This document shows positions 1-7,806 of a stretch of 38,709 nucleotides of DNA, in pieces. Source of the stretch: DASQHY01 sp035602605. Its GTDB lineage: Bacteria > Acidobacteriota > Terriglobia > Acidiferrales > UBA7541. The stretch spans positions 1 through 38,709 of the forward strand of contig DATNLZ010000135.1 in assembly GCA_035602605.1 (NCBI GenBank), in the 5' to 3' direction. A model generated the notes under the pieces. The model did no database searches and was not told where the DNA came from. It saw only the letters and a program-made list of their open reading frames with translations. The position numbers were made by a program, and so were the translations under genes. Every line of letters begins with the position of its first letter. Within the stretch, counting starts at the first letter, position 1.

Positions 1-468
1 GGGGTCGTGGCGGTTCTAGGACGCAACGATTTTTTGGGTGAAGGGTGCCTGGCAGGTATACCTTTTCGTATGGGGACAGCGACCGCGATCACACCCACAA
101 CTGCACTCATCATTGAAAAAAACGAGATGATTCGCGTGCTCCACACTGAACATGCGCTCTCCGACCGTTTTATTTCTTTCATGCTAATACGAAACATCCA
201 GATTGAGGAGGACCTGGTGGATCAGCTTTTCAATTCGAGCGAGAAACGGCTGGCGCGTACTCTGCTGCTGCTCGCGCGCTATGGCGCGCAAGGCCAGCCT
301 CAAAAGGTGCTCCCCAAAGTATCGCAAGGGATGCTGGCGGAGATGATTGGGACAACGCGCCCCCGGGTCAATTTTTTCATGAACAAATTCAGGAAACTGG
401 GCTTCATCAAATACAACGGCGAGATCCACATCAACGATTCTCTCCTGAGTGTTGTCCTGCACGAGTAA
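1..468 (+). CDS. Crp/Fnr-family transcriptional regulator, 5'-truncated by window edge
   Basis: This is the C-terminal part of a Crp/Fnr-type regulator; the reading frame is open to the first base, so the true start lies outside the window. The visible protein starts in the end of the cyclic-nucleotide-binding-like barrel (GRNDFLGEGCLAG; a run ending in TALIIEKNEM), continues through the long dimerisation helix (about residues 45-85 of the visible part) and ends in a winged helix-turn-helix (QGMLAEMIGTTRPRVNFFMNKF, then the wing at FIKYNGEIHIN). No cysteine cluster of an FNR iron-sulfur site is visible in this portion, but the N-terminus is missing. It probably binds DNA as a dimer in response to a small ligand or stress signal. 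The family assignment is firm; the ligand and targets are unknown. The next 100 bases downstream carry only decayed IS sequence. Confidence 0.85.
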   Translation, partial: GVVAVLGRNDFLGEGCLAGIPFRMGTATAITPTTALIIEKNEMIRVLHTEHALSDRFISFMLIRNIQIEEDLVDQLFNSSEKRLARTLLLLARYGAQGQPQKVLPKVSQGMLAEMIGTTRPRVNFFMNKFRKLGFIKYNGEIHINDSLLSVVLHE

Positions 469-585
469 GCACCAACTTTCGCGCAATGCAATCAAGCGTT
501 TAAGTTGGCGATTTCATTTTCCTCCAACAACATGGCTTCCACCGCACGGCGATCCATCATCGTGCGAACCGCCCGCCTTAACCGG

Positions 586-822
586 TACCCGTGTGATCCC
601 CGCCAAGCGTGGGAAGAAAACGTGGCGAGTGCGCGGAGTTCGGGCCGAGATGCGGCGGGCGTTTCCGCGGCAGCTCTACCGGCGCCGCGCTTTGATCGAG
701 AGCGTGTTTTCCTCGGTGAAGCGCAAGCTCTCGGCTCGCGCGCCAGGTCGCTCCCTGCGCATGCAGATACGTCAAGCCCTGCTGCTCGGACTGAGTTTCA
801 ATCTGTATCGCTTGAGGCATCG
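586..822 (+). pseudogene. IS5-family transposase, C-terminal fragment
   Basis: A reading frame encodes the C-terminal end of an IS5/IS4-type DDE transposase: VIPAKRGKKTW, then EMRRAFPRQLYRRRALIESVFSSVKRKLSAR, which contains the region of the catalytic glutamate, then ALLLGLSFNLYRL. The N-terminal two thirds with the first catalytic aspartates is absent upstream, where the frame runs into unrelated sequence. The fragment continues in the same frame into a second, unrelated transposase remnant, so one element probably inserted into or recombined with the other. It is not expected to be active. Confidence 0.75.
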
Positions 823-837
823 CAATTTTTTCCAGAG

Positions 838-1235
838 GATGTCTCTGCAAGCGGAGAACATTGCCCTACGCCACCAGATTACGGTACTGCAGCGTAACAG
901 AAAGCACCTTTGCTTGAATTCTGGTGACCGTTTCTTCTGGGTCTGGCTGTCCCGCCTCTGGACAGATTGGCGGTCGCACTGGCCATCGTTAAGCCGGAGA
1001 CAGTTAGCCGTTGGCATCGCAAAGGATTTTGTCTCTACTGGACATGGAAAAGCAGAGGTGCGCCGGTCGGGCGCCGGGTGATTCCTCCGGAAGTGCGCGA
1101 TCTGATCCGCAAGATGAGTCTGGCGAATTCCCTTGGGGAGCGCCCAGAATTCACGGAGAATTGCTGAAACCCGGAATCAACCTTTCGCAAGCTACCGTTG
1201 CCAAGTATATGGAATCGATGCGCTTCGCTCCACGA
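838..1235 (+). pseudogene. Integrase-type (rve/IS3-like) transposase remnant, frameshifted
   Basis: This is the N-terminal half of an integrase-core transposase, recognisable only by joining three frames. The pieces are SLQAENIALRHQITVLQRNRK...RFFWVWLSRLWTDWR (about 838-975), then VKPETVSRWHRKGF...RDLIRKMSLAN (about 975-1130), then WGAPRIHGELLKPGINLSQATVAKYM (about 1130-1220). The two shifts and the absence of the DDE core after 1235 show it is dead. Three more fragments of similar elements lie at about 14980, 21329 and 28820. Confidence 0.75.
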
Positions 1236-1355
1236 CTGAGCGTCGGTCATGGGATGTTGAAGGCAGAATTCCACTCCGATTTTACCTGTTCCTGGCGGTC
1301 CCGCCCCCAGCCACAATTAAGAACGCGGCTCTTAGTGACATCTACGTTTAGCTCC

Positions 1356-1541
1356 TCATTTCCCCTCGATGGCCTCAATAGCGGCAAACTTCCGGTCTGC
1401 GTGTGGTTCTGAGCGCGGACCACCTGAATGCAACACGCAATTCTCCCTGGCAGGGACACCACACGTAGGACAAGGGACGGAGGATAACTGTTCGGGCGTG
1501 AGTTCTTTCTTTTTCACTTGGACAGGGTGCGATAAAAACAT
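1356..1541 (-). CDS. Small CPTCG zinc-finger-like protein
   Basis: A 61-residue protein with a compact CxxC...C...H arrangement: CPTCG at residues 24-28, a further Cys at 35 and a His at 47 in a GGPRSEPHADRK context. This resembles the small Cys/His zinc-binding modules found in phage and actinobacterial small proteins, where a CPxCG...C...SG...H pattern recurs. A lysine-rich segment precedes the motif (KKKELTPEQL). I chose the ATG at 1541; a TTG at 1586 would add 15 residues, and neither has a convincing ribosome binding site. Nucleic-acid or metal binding is inference. The strongly patterned cysteines argue for a real protein rather than a shadow ORF. It lies between dead IS sequence and the RsbRD_N-like gene on the same strand. 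Confidence 0.55.
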   Translation of the reverse strand: MFLSHPVQVKKKELTPEQLSSVPCPTCGVPARENCVLHSGGPRSEPHADRKFAAIEAIEGK

Positions 1542-1649
1542 GTCGGAAAGCTGTTCAAATTGAACCACTGATCGAATAAAACTCAAGTGTTCATCGAAAA
1601 GTGTAAATGGGCGGGAAAAACTTGTCCCAACGCTCCTGGTTGATGGGTG

Positions 1650-2144
1650 TTACTTGGTCTTGGTGGCATCTGCCGCCATGAAGCTCAGCATCTGCTGCTT
1701 CAATTGAGCATCCACTTCGTCCGCGATCGTCACAACATTGGGAAGCAGCCTGTTGAATTCCAAATGCTTCACGTTTTTGTGCAGAGTGGTAAAAATGGTG
1801 ACCTGCAGTAGACGAGACTCCTCTACTGCCATCGCTGCCGTGTAGCCTTGGTTACGCCGCAAATCCCCGTGTTCAGCGGCAGTCTTTGAAATCGGAGCTT
1901 TCGTCCCTGCATCCAGACGCAACCGCGCAATCACATCATGCAGAAGCTTAGGAAGATGGCCGGTGCGCTCTTCGGCTTCAAAGTTCAGCGGAATACACTT
2001 TAGGTCTGACTCCTGCTCGACCCGAGCAAGCCAATCCGTAATCACAGATTGGAGTTCACGCTCGATAATGTCCGCCACACTCTTAGTAAAGCTAACACCG
2101 CTATTCCCGTTGGTGCCCCGCGCAGACTCTACAGGTTTGATCAT
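1650..2144 (-). CDS. Stand-alone RsbRD_N-like sensor domain protein
   Basis: A 164-residue, largely helical cytoplasmic protein. The central and C-terminal parts (DIIERELQSVITDWLARV, then AAEHGDLRRNQGYTAAMAVEESRLLQVTIF) match the pattern of the RsbRD_N domain, a four-helix-like input domain at the N-terminus of RsbR stressosome proteins and some histidine kinases (W near the first helix, AxxHGxxRxxQGY in the third). Here there is no STAS, kinase or other output domain, so it is the input module alone. A purine-rich AAAGGGTG precedes the ATG at 2144. A signalling role, perhaps sequestering or tuning a partner, is inference. No stressosome or sigma-factor gene lies nearby. Confidence is good that it is a gene and moderate for the family. 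Confidence 0.6.
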   Translation of the reverse strand: MIKPVESARGTNGNSGVSFTKSVADIIERELQSVITDWLARVEQESDLKCIPLNFEAEERTGHLPKLLHDVIARLRLDAGTKAPISKTAAEHGDLRRNQGYTAAMAVEESRLLQVTIFTTLHKNVKHLEFNRLLPNVVTIADEVDAQLKQQMLSFMAADATKTK

Positions 2145-2432
2145 TACACCCTTTCTTGCTTACTTTGGTTTATCAATCTTGCTGACCGGTCCCGCTAACA
2201 ATCCCGGTTAGACGATTTTGTTCAATAGGGTTGCACAATTTCGCCGACTAAGCGTCTTACTAAAGCAGCCCGCAAAACTGTCCTAAAAGAGTCATCCGCC
2301 GTCAATTAGAGTTCTCTGAGTCCTAAGAATAACCAACTTATGTCGCCGCAAGTTGAGCCAAAGGTAAGCAAAAAGCGGAGAAGCAGACGCGCATGAAAAA
2401 TACGGAAGGGTTTAACAGTTGCTCAATCGCCG

Positions 2433-5400
2433 TCAGAATGCAAGCCGCAAAGCCATGGTAATGGTTCGGTTGCCATTCTTCGAGGTGATCTGCCCGAAAG
2501 TCGAAGACGTAATGCCGGTGTTTGGCCCACCCATGTTCGGGTGGTTCAGGATGTTGTAGAACTCGGCGCGGAATTGCAGCCGCATGCGCTCGCGGATGGG
2601 CTGCCACCGGCTGATGGCGGAATCGAAACTGAACGATCCGGGGTTGCGCAGATCGGGTTCCGTGCGCGAGCCGGTGCCGAACGTGTATGGCGCGGGATTG
2701 GCGTACGCGGTGGTGTCGAACCACTGGTTCATGCTCCGCTGTCCACTGGGCAGGTTGCCGTCCTTCAAGCGGTCTGCATAACAGCCATAGCCGTTCGCGC
2801 CTGCGAAATTGCAGGCTGCGCCGATCGAGATTGGCGTGCCGGTCTGCACCGCAACGATACCGCTGGTCTGCCAGTTGCCGAGGATCCAGCTCGCAATTCC
2901 GTGCGCCAGGAACCGCTTCCCATGCCCGAACGGCAGCTCATAGACGTAGTTGGCGACCAAGCGCCGGGACACATCGGCAGCCGATATGGCCCTCGATAGT
3001 CTGAGGTTATAGGGGTTGATATAGTTGGCGCCACCCAGAAACCGCTCGTTCACATTGTCGATCAATTTGGCGGCCGTGAAAGACACTTGGAACAATAGAC
3101 CATCCGAAAACGCCCGCTCCACCCTCGCTGTGAAACCGTGGTAAATCGAATCGCCCACCGCAGCGCGGATCTGGCTAACGCCACTGTACTGCGGATACGG
3201 TACCAGCAAAGATCCATATCGCACCTTTGCCGCACTCATCGCTCCGGTCTTGATCTTTCCGAAGAAAGGGTTGTCGACCAGGTCGTTGAGCTGTTTGCCA
3301 AGGGACAGATATTGCGGGAAGGTCGCGTTGCTGGTGAAGTTGTTCCAGATATGCTCACCGCGGCTGCCGATGTAAGCAACTTCCACCAGGATGTTCTTGG
3401 TGATGTTGCGTTGTATGTTCGCGTTCCACATATGGTTTAGTGGAGTCGCCCAGGACGGAAAAATCGCGCCGATACCGTTGCCGACCAAAGAATTCGGATA
3501 GGGCAACAGACCAGTCACAAAAGGATTCGCTAGCGTCGCGCCGACGACTGGCGTATTGGGCGCAGCAGGGGGTTGCCCGAAGAAGATACCCGTAGCGACC
3601 GACGACCCGCTGCCCAGGTCGCCCGGGCTGGAACCGATTCCGCCGCTGCCGGGAGCGAAGAACTGGCCATATCCGGTCCGGAACACGGTATTCGGCAGGA
3701 AGGTCCATGCCAGGCCCACCCGTGGCCCCCAATTCCTGTTGGGGTTGCTGGGGTACCGGTGCGAACTGGTGGTGGGGAGCAGAACGCCCTTCAGCCCGGT
3801 GACCGGCTCTGTCGCGCTCGGGTCGAAGTAGGCGAGATGATTGTAGCGCTCTTTGAAAGGCGTCTGGTATTCGAAGCGAACACCCAGGCTAAGACTGAAG
3901 GTGCGGGTTATCTTCCAATCGTCGTTCAGATACCAGTTGTAGCTGGTCTGCAACAGCGCTAGCGATGGTCCGATGGTGAACTGGCCCCCGTCCGGCGAAC
4001 CAAGCAGCGCGCTGGCTAAACCGTAGCCCGCGGTGGCGGACGCACTGGCGGGGTCGGGACCTTGGGTGTAGGCCCGTCCGAAATTAAAAGTGCCGGACGG
4101 ATAATCCGGCCGGAACGTGTTGAACTGACCGAACAGCATGTCGTAGCCGGTCTTGATGGCGTGGTTGCGTTTCAGCCACGTGAAATGCGCCTGTACTTCG
4201 GGAGTGCTCTCGGCGTCCACATCGTGGGAGGCACGGTCGGGACCTATGGCGGTAAAGTCGGCGATATTGATCCGAGGGAAGATCGCATCGGTGGACGCGG
4301 CTTTCAGATACGAAGGCAGCCCGAGGCTGGTGATGTCGAAGCCAACACTTAGCGGCGTCAGTTTGAAGATTGAGCGCGTATAGCCGAGCCGGAACTCACC
4401 CACCAGGTTCGACGTAAAGGCTTCCGTGTCGCTGAGCCCGTACGTATAGGAGATCGATTCCTGATTCCCACCGCCATTCGTTCCTTCTCCTGGGAACGCG
4501 ATGTTGCTGTACGGGCTTTTCCGTGGCGAAGTCTGATAGCCAAACCGGAAGAAGAGCCGGTTCCTATCGCCGAAATTCTGATCCATTCGCGTGAACCACT
4601 TGTCCTGGTGGGTGATAATGCCGAAATTCTGCGACCAATTGGTCTCCAGCGTTGGAGAGATTGCGCGCGTGGGATCCGGGTAATACCCGAGGATCTTCCT
4701 CATCAGCGGATCAATACGATCGAGCGGGATGACATTACCCGGGAATACGTCCCGGCGAAAGCCGCTCTTCTGGCTGGCGTCTGCCACAGTGGTGCGTGGA
4801 TCGTAGATCTTGATCAGGGCACCCGTGTTGGTAAACGTCTGCGAGAAATCGCCGGTTTTTTGGAGAGCGGTCGGCACGTTCGCTGAGGGAGTGCTGATGC
4901 CGTGATCGTTTATCTGTTCCCAGTTGAAGAAGAAAAAGGTCTTGTTTCGGCCGCTGTAAACGTGGGGGATGTACACCGGGCCGGACAGCGTAAACCCGTA
5001 TTCGTTGTGCCGCTGCCGGCCGCGTGGCACGTTGTTCCGGTTATTGGTCCAACTGTTGGCATTCAGCTTGTCGTTTCTGAGGTAGTCGTAGGCGCTGCCG
5101 TGCAATTGGTTGCTGCCGGATTTTCCCGCGGCAACCAGAACGCCGCCGGCCGAGCGGCCGTATTCGGCCGAGAAGTTGTTCGTAATGAACCGGACTTCTT
5201 GAACGGTCTCCTGCGGAGGAGTGTAGGCGTTGTCAAGAGTCGAGTTGTTTCGGGTGTCCTGCCCATCCAGCAAGATGGCGCTGGTATTGGACCGTCCTCC
5301 GCTCACGATCGGACCTGTTCCAGTATTGCCGGTGGCGATCACTCCTGGTGAGAGGGTCAGCAGAGAGTAAGGGCTGCGGCCCGTGGGAAGCTCGAGGATC

Positions 5401-5828
5401 TGCGTAGTACCCGTAACGTAGCCCAACGACGCGCCCACCTGTTCGATCAGCACTGCGTTGCCCCTGATGGTGACCTCGTCGCGCACGCTGCCTGGCTTCA
5501 GGGTTACGTCGATGGTTGCGATCTGTCCGACCAGCACCGGCACGTCAGTTACGCGGTCAACCGCAAACCCTTCCTTTTCCACAACAACGTTGTATTTTCC
5601 TGCCGCAAGGTAAGGAATCTTGTAATATCCGTCGGCAGAGGTTTCCGTTTTGGCGACGGTCCCTGTGGCTTGGTTCGTGGCGGTAACCTTCGCGTTCGCG
5701 ATCGAGGCCCCGGTTGAATCCACAACAGCTCCGGTAATAGCGCCTTGCTCGACTTGGGCAAAGCCAGGGTGCAGCCAAACTGCACTTAAAGTGATAAGAG
5801 CAGCACAACGGAAGAACGGGCGAAACAT
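2433..5828 (-). CDS. Oar-like TonB-dependent receptor with carboxypeptidase-regulatory-like domain
   Basis: An outer-membrane beta-barrel receptor of 1131 residues. The start at 5828 is chosen because GGGAGGAAG sits just upstream and the protein then begins with a signal peptide (MFRPFFRCAALITLSAVWLHPGFAQ); an in-frame ATG 36 codons upstream would spoil it. Residues about 26-113 form a carboxypeptidase-regulatory-like (Ig-fold) domain (GAITGAVVDSTGASIANAKV ... AGKYNVVVEKEGF). A plug-like domain follows to about residue 235 (LLDGQDTRNNS, VQEVRFITNNFSAEYGRSAGGVL). The rest is a barrel ending in a terminal phenylalanine (ALRLAF). This architecture is typical of Acidobacteriota uptake receptors for polymers or oligosaccharides. 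The neighbouring pectate-lyase-like gene supports a carbohydrate substrate, which is inference. An inverted repeat shared with the upstream locus lies about 120 bases before the start. Confidence 0.92.
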   Translation of the reverse strand: MFRPFFRCAALITLSAVWLHPGFAQVEQGAITGAVVDSTGASIANAKVTATNQATGTVAKTETSADGYYKIPYLAAGKYNVVVEKEGFAVDRVTDVPVLVGQIATIDVTLKPGSVRDEVTIRGNAVLIEQVGASLGYVTGTTQILELPTGRSPYSLLTLSPGVIATGNTGTGPIVSGGRSNTSAILLDGQDTRNNSTLDNAYTPPQETVQEVRFITNNFSAEYGRSAGGVLVAAGKSGSNQLHGSAYDYLRNDKLNANSWTNNRNNVPRGRQRHNEYGFTLSGPVYIPHVYSGRNKTFFFFNWEQINDHGISTPSANVPTALQKTGDFSQTFTNTGALIKIYDPRTTVADASQKSGFRRDVFPGNVIPLDRIDPLMRKILGYYPDPTRAISPTLETNWSQNFGIITHQDKWFTRMDQNFGDRNRLFFRFGYQTSPRKSPYSNIAFPGEGTNGGGNQESISYTYGLSDTEAFTSNLVGEFRLGYTRSIFKLTPLSVGFDITSLGLPSYLKAASTDAIFPRINIADFTAIGPDRASHDVDAESTPEVQAHFTWLKRNHAIKTGYDMLFGQFNTFRPDYPSGTFNFGRAYTQGPDPASASATAGYGLASALLGSPDGGQFTIGPSLALLQTSYNWYLNDDWKITRTFSLSLGVRFEYQTPFKERYNHLAYFDPSATEPVTGLKGVLLPTTSSHRYPSNPNRNWGPRVGLAWTFLPNTVFRTGYGQFFAPGSGGIGSSPGDLGSGSSVATGIFFGQPPAAPNTPVVGATLANPFVTGLLPYPNSLVGNGIGAIFPSWATPLNHMWNANIQRNITKNILVEVAYIGSRGEHIWNNFTSNATFPQYLSLGKQLNDLVDNPFFGKIKTGAMSAAKVRYGSLLVPYPQYSGVSQIRAAVGDSIYHGFTARVERAFSDGLLFQVSFTAAKLIDNVNERFLGGANYINPYNLRLSRAISAADVSRRLVANYVYELPFGHGKRFLAHGIASWILGNWQTSGIVAVQTGTPISIGAACNFAGANGYGCYADRLKDGNLPSGQRSMNQWFDTTAYANPAPYTFGTGSRTEPDLRNPGSFSFDSAISRWQPIRERMRLQFRAEFYNILNHPNMGGPNTGITSSTFGQITSKNGNRTITMALRLAF

Positions 5829-5948
5829 AGTCTTCCTCCCTCTGCGTGCGATGTCATTTTGAGGGCAAATAGAGAAGCGGAGCTTGGGACTCCGCATACT
5901 TACCCCCACCCCATGCCTGATAGTGCGCCCGCCCACAATAAGAATGCA

Positions 5949-5970
5949 ACGTTAGGAGAATTCCTAACGT
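5949..5970. promoter_or_regulatory. Inverted-repeat operator candidate, copy 1 (CGTTAG-N8-CTAACG)
   Basis: Perfect 9-bp arms ACGTTAGGA and TCCTAACGT are separated by 4 bases, about 120 bases upstream of the receptor start and downstream of the beta-helix gene. The CGTTAG and CTAACG cores are separated by exactly 8 bases, the same geometry as the second copy at 7607-7626. A lone CGTTAG half-site also occurs at 5997-6002. Probable binding site of a dimeric regulator; the regulator is not proven. Confidence 0.55.
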
Positions 5971-6069
5971 CTTGTGGATCCAACTGATTTTATTGTCGTT
6001 AGTTCGTCGGTAAGACCTTAACGGTAGATACTTTGGCTGGTGGTGCTTCCTACAGGAGCGCTATCTGAG

Positions 6070-7389
6070 TTAGGGCAACGCAGCATTCAACCCTATCTGC
6101 ACATCATTTTTGGAGGCATTGTCTATCTGCGCCGCACCCCGGAAAATGTTTCCGGTAATGACTGCACAGTTCACGGCTTCTCCCAGCGAGATGTGCCGCA
6201 ACTTTTGACGGAATTCACACCCTCGGACGAAGAGACTCCCTGAGTTTGCCTGGATTGCGGCGCGGTCTCCTTCTTTTCCCCATTGCACGAACGTGCAGTC
6301 GCTGAAGCCCACGGTCCCTTGGCCATCGATTCTAGCGATTTGATTGCACGGTCCCCAGAACGCGCTATTACTTATGCGGACGACTCCCTTATTGCTGGCT
6401 CGGACCTCGACCATGGTCGGATCACTACCGTGAAAAGAGGTGAACTCTCCGTTCGCAATGAGAAGCCCGTAGGGCGCACTTTGCTCTACCAGGATAGCGC
6501 GATTGCAATCGTCGGCTCCGATACCAAGGAAGTTGCCGTTACATTTCCCGGTGTTTGTTTCTACGAATTTGTATCCGACGCGGTAACCAAAACAGAAGGT
6601 GTTGAGCACATACTCCCAATCGGAGCGACCGAAGATAAAGGCTTCGCCGTTGGCCGTCTGCCACTCGTAAACCGCGCCGTGTGAATTCCACCAAGGATTG
6701 AAGTGGACATTTTCGATGCGGCCGATGTCGTATATGGCGTCGACCCAAATGCCCCGGCGCAAGGGTTGACCGGTGATGTTCCGAATGTTGTGGCGCTCAT
6801 TATGACTGGCGTCGATACCCTGGTAGGGGTTGAGGAGCTCCAAGTCGAAGGCTGCTGGATTCTTGCCTCGCATAGCAATGGTCCACGGATAAGCGATGGG
6901 ATCTCCATCGAGTACCTGATTCGGGTAATAAATAGTTAGGCCGCTGACCGAACTGTTTGTATTGAGAGTGAGAAGCGGCTGTCCGTCCTCATGCCCCTGA
7001 CCAGCGGTCACGAATAGAGCGGTTCCGTCATCTCCTGGCTTCGGCTGCCCATGATCCCTGATACCGTTATGTGAGGGTACGCAGCTAAAGGAGCCGCGAA
7101 GTGACACTCCATTGGGGATGGTCAGGGGTCCCTTTAGGAGATACCGTCCTGGCGGCGCATACACGGTGCCGCCCCCCGACTTGTGCGCAGCATCAAGGGC
7201 ATGCTGAAACGCGGCAGCGTCGTCGCTGAGCGCGTCTCCGACGGCGCCGAAGCGTTTGACGTTCTCCACCAGCGGCGCGGGTGTTTCGTCGTTCTCCGCT
7301 CCATTTGCAATCCTGCGTGAATCCAGCAACGTCGTCATCCCTGCGACGGTTCCGAGGGATAGGAGTTCGCGGCGCGATGTCGGCTTCAT
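6070..7389 (-). CDS. Tat-exported pectate-lyase-like right-handed beta-helix protein
   Basis: A 439-residue exported protein. The N-terminus carries a twin-arginine signal (SRRELLSLG, arginines 6-7). From about residue 44 it shows the entry motif of the Pectate_lyase_3/GH28-like superfamily: VKRFGAVGDALSDDAAAFQHALDAA, followed by SGGGTVYAPPGRYLLKGPLTIP. The rest is a ladder of short beta-strand turns with N-rich and G-rich corners (for example IRNITGQPLRRGIWVDAIYDIGRIENVHF). No catalytic residues of a particular enzyme class can be assigned by eye, so it may be a polysaccharide lyase, a hydrolase or a binding protein. GAGG lies about 14 bases before the ATG. It lies upstream of the TonB-dependent receptor on the same strand and diverges from the membrane regulator, suggesting a polysaccharide-uptake locus. 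Confidence 0.8.
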   Translation of the reverse strand: MKPTSRRELLSLGTVAGMTTLLDSRRIANGAENDETPAPLVENVKRFGAVGDALSDDAAAFQHALDAAHKSGGGTVYAPPGRYLLKGPLTIPNGVSLRGSFSCVPSHNGIRDHGQPKPGDDGTALFVTAGQGHEDGQPLLTLNTNSSVSGLTIYYPNQVLDGDPIAYPWTIAMRGKNPAAFDLELLNPYQGIDASHNERHNIRNITGQPLRRGIWVDAIYDIGRIENVHFNPWWNSHGAVYEWQTANGEAFIFGRSDWEYVLNTFCFGYRVGYKFVETNTGKCNGNFLGIGADDCNRAILVEQSAPYGLLIANGEFTSFHGSDPTMVEVRASNKGVVRISNSAFWGPCNQIARIDGQGTVGFSDCTFVQWGKEGDRAAIQANSGSLFVRGCEFRQKLRHISLGEAVNCAVITGNIFRGAAQIDNASKNDVQIGLNAALP

Positions 7390-7606
7390 ATTTTGTTAAT
7401 CCTCTGTAGGTGTGGTTTCAGGCTACCGTAACTGCACTGTTTGCCGAAGTTCGTACTGGCGCCCTATTCCGTTGGACCTGATCAGCGCGCTGGCTCCGCG
7501 ACGACTTATCCTCTTAGGGAGGATTTAGTCATCATGGAGAACGCGACCATCCGCAGGCCTATAGCGTCCAAAGATTACAGTAATTGACTGTCCGAGCGAA
7601 TGACAA

Positions 7607-7626
7607 CGTTAGTGCCGCTCCTAACG
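7607..7626. promoter_or_regulatory. Inverted-repeat operator candidate, copy 2 (CGTTAG-N8-CTAACG)
   Basis: CGTTAG at 7607-7612 and CTAACG at 7621-7626 are separated by 8 bases, as in copy 1 at 5949-5970. The flanking AA before and the C before the right arm are also shared. It lies in the 417-base divergent intergenic region between the beta-helix gene (start 7389) and the regulator (start 7807), upstream of the regulator promoter. A further CTAACG half-site is at 7674-7679. No other gene is evident in 7390-7788. Confidence 0.55.
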
Positions 7627-7743
7627 CGATCATACTGTGCTGCAAATAAAACAGTTATCGAACAGCATAGCAGCTAACGGTAGGCACCTCTCCCAGGGCT
7701 GGGTAACGATTATCGTCGTAGATTGGACAGATGCAAAATTCTG

Positions 7744-7772
7744 TTGACACGCTCGCGGGCCGTCGATAAAGT
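7744..7772 (+). promoter_or_regulatory. Sigma-70-type promoter of the membrane regulator gene
   Basis: TTGACA at 7744-7749, a 17-base spacer and TAAAGT at 7767-7772. The predicted transcript would begin near 7779, leaving a short leader before the ATG at 7807. Perfect -35, 4/6 -10. Confidence 0.5.
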
Positions 7773-7806
7773 CCGACTCACGTAGCGTTTGTGCCAGAGT
7801 CCTGCA

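Noticed and set aside
2541..5351. Several plus-strand open frames of 100-150 codons inside the TonB-dependent receptor
   Set aside because: Antisense to a well-supported gene, with arginine/alanine-rich composition typical of reverse-frame reading of GC-rich codons.
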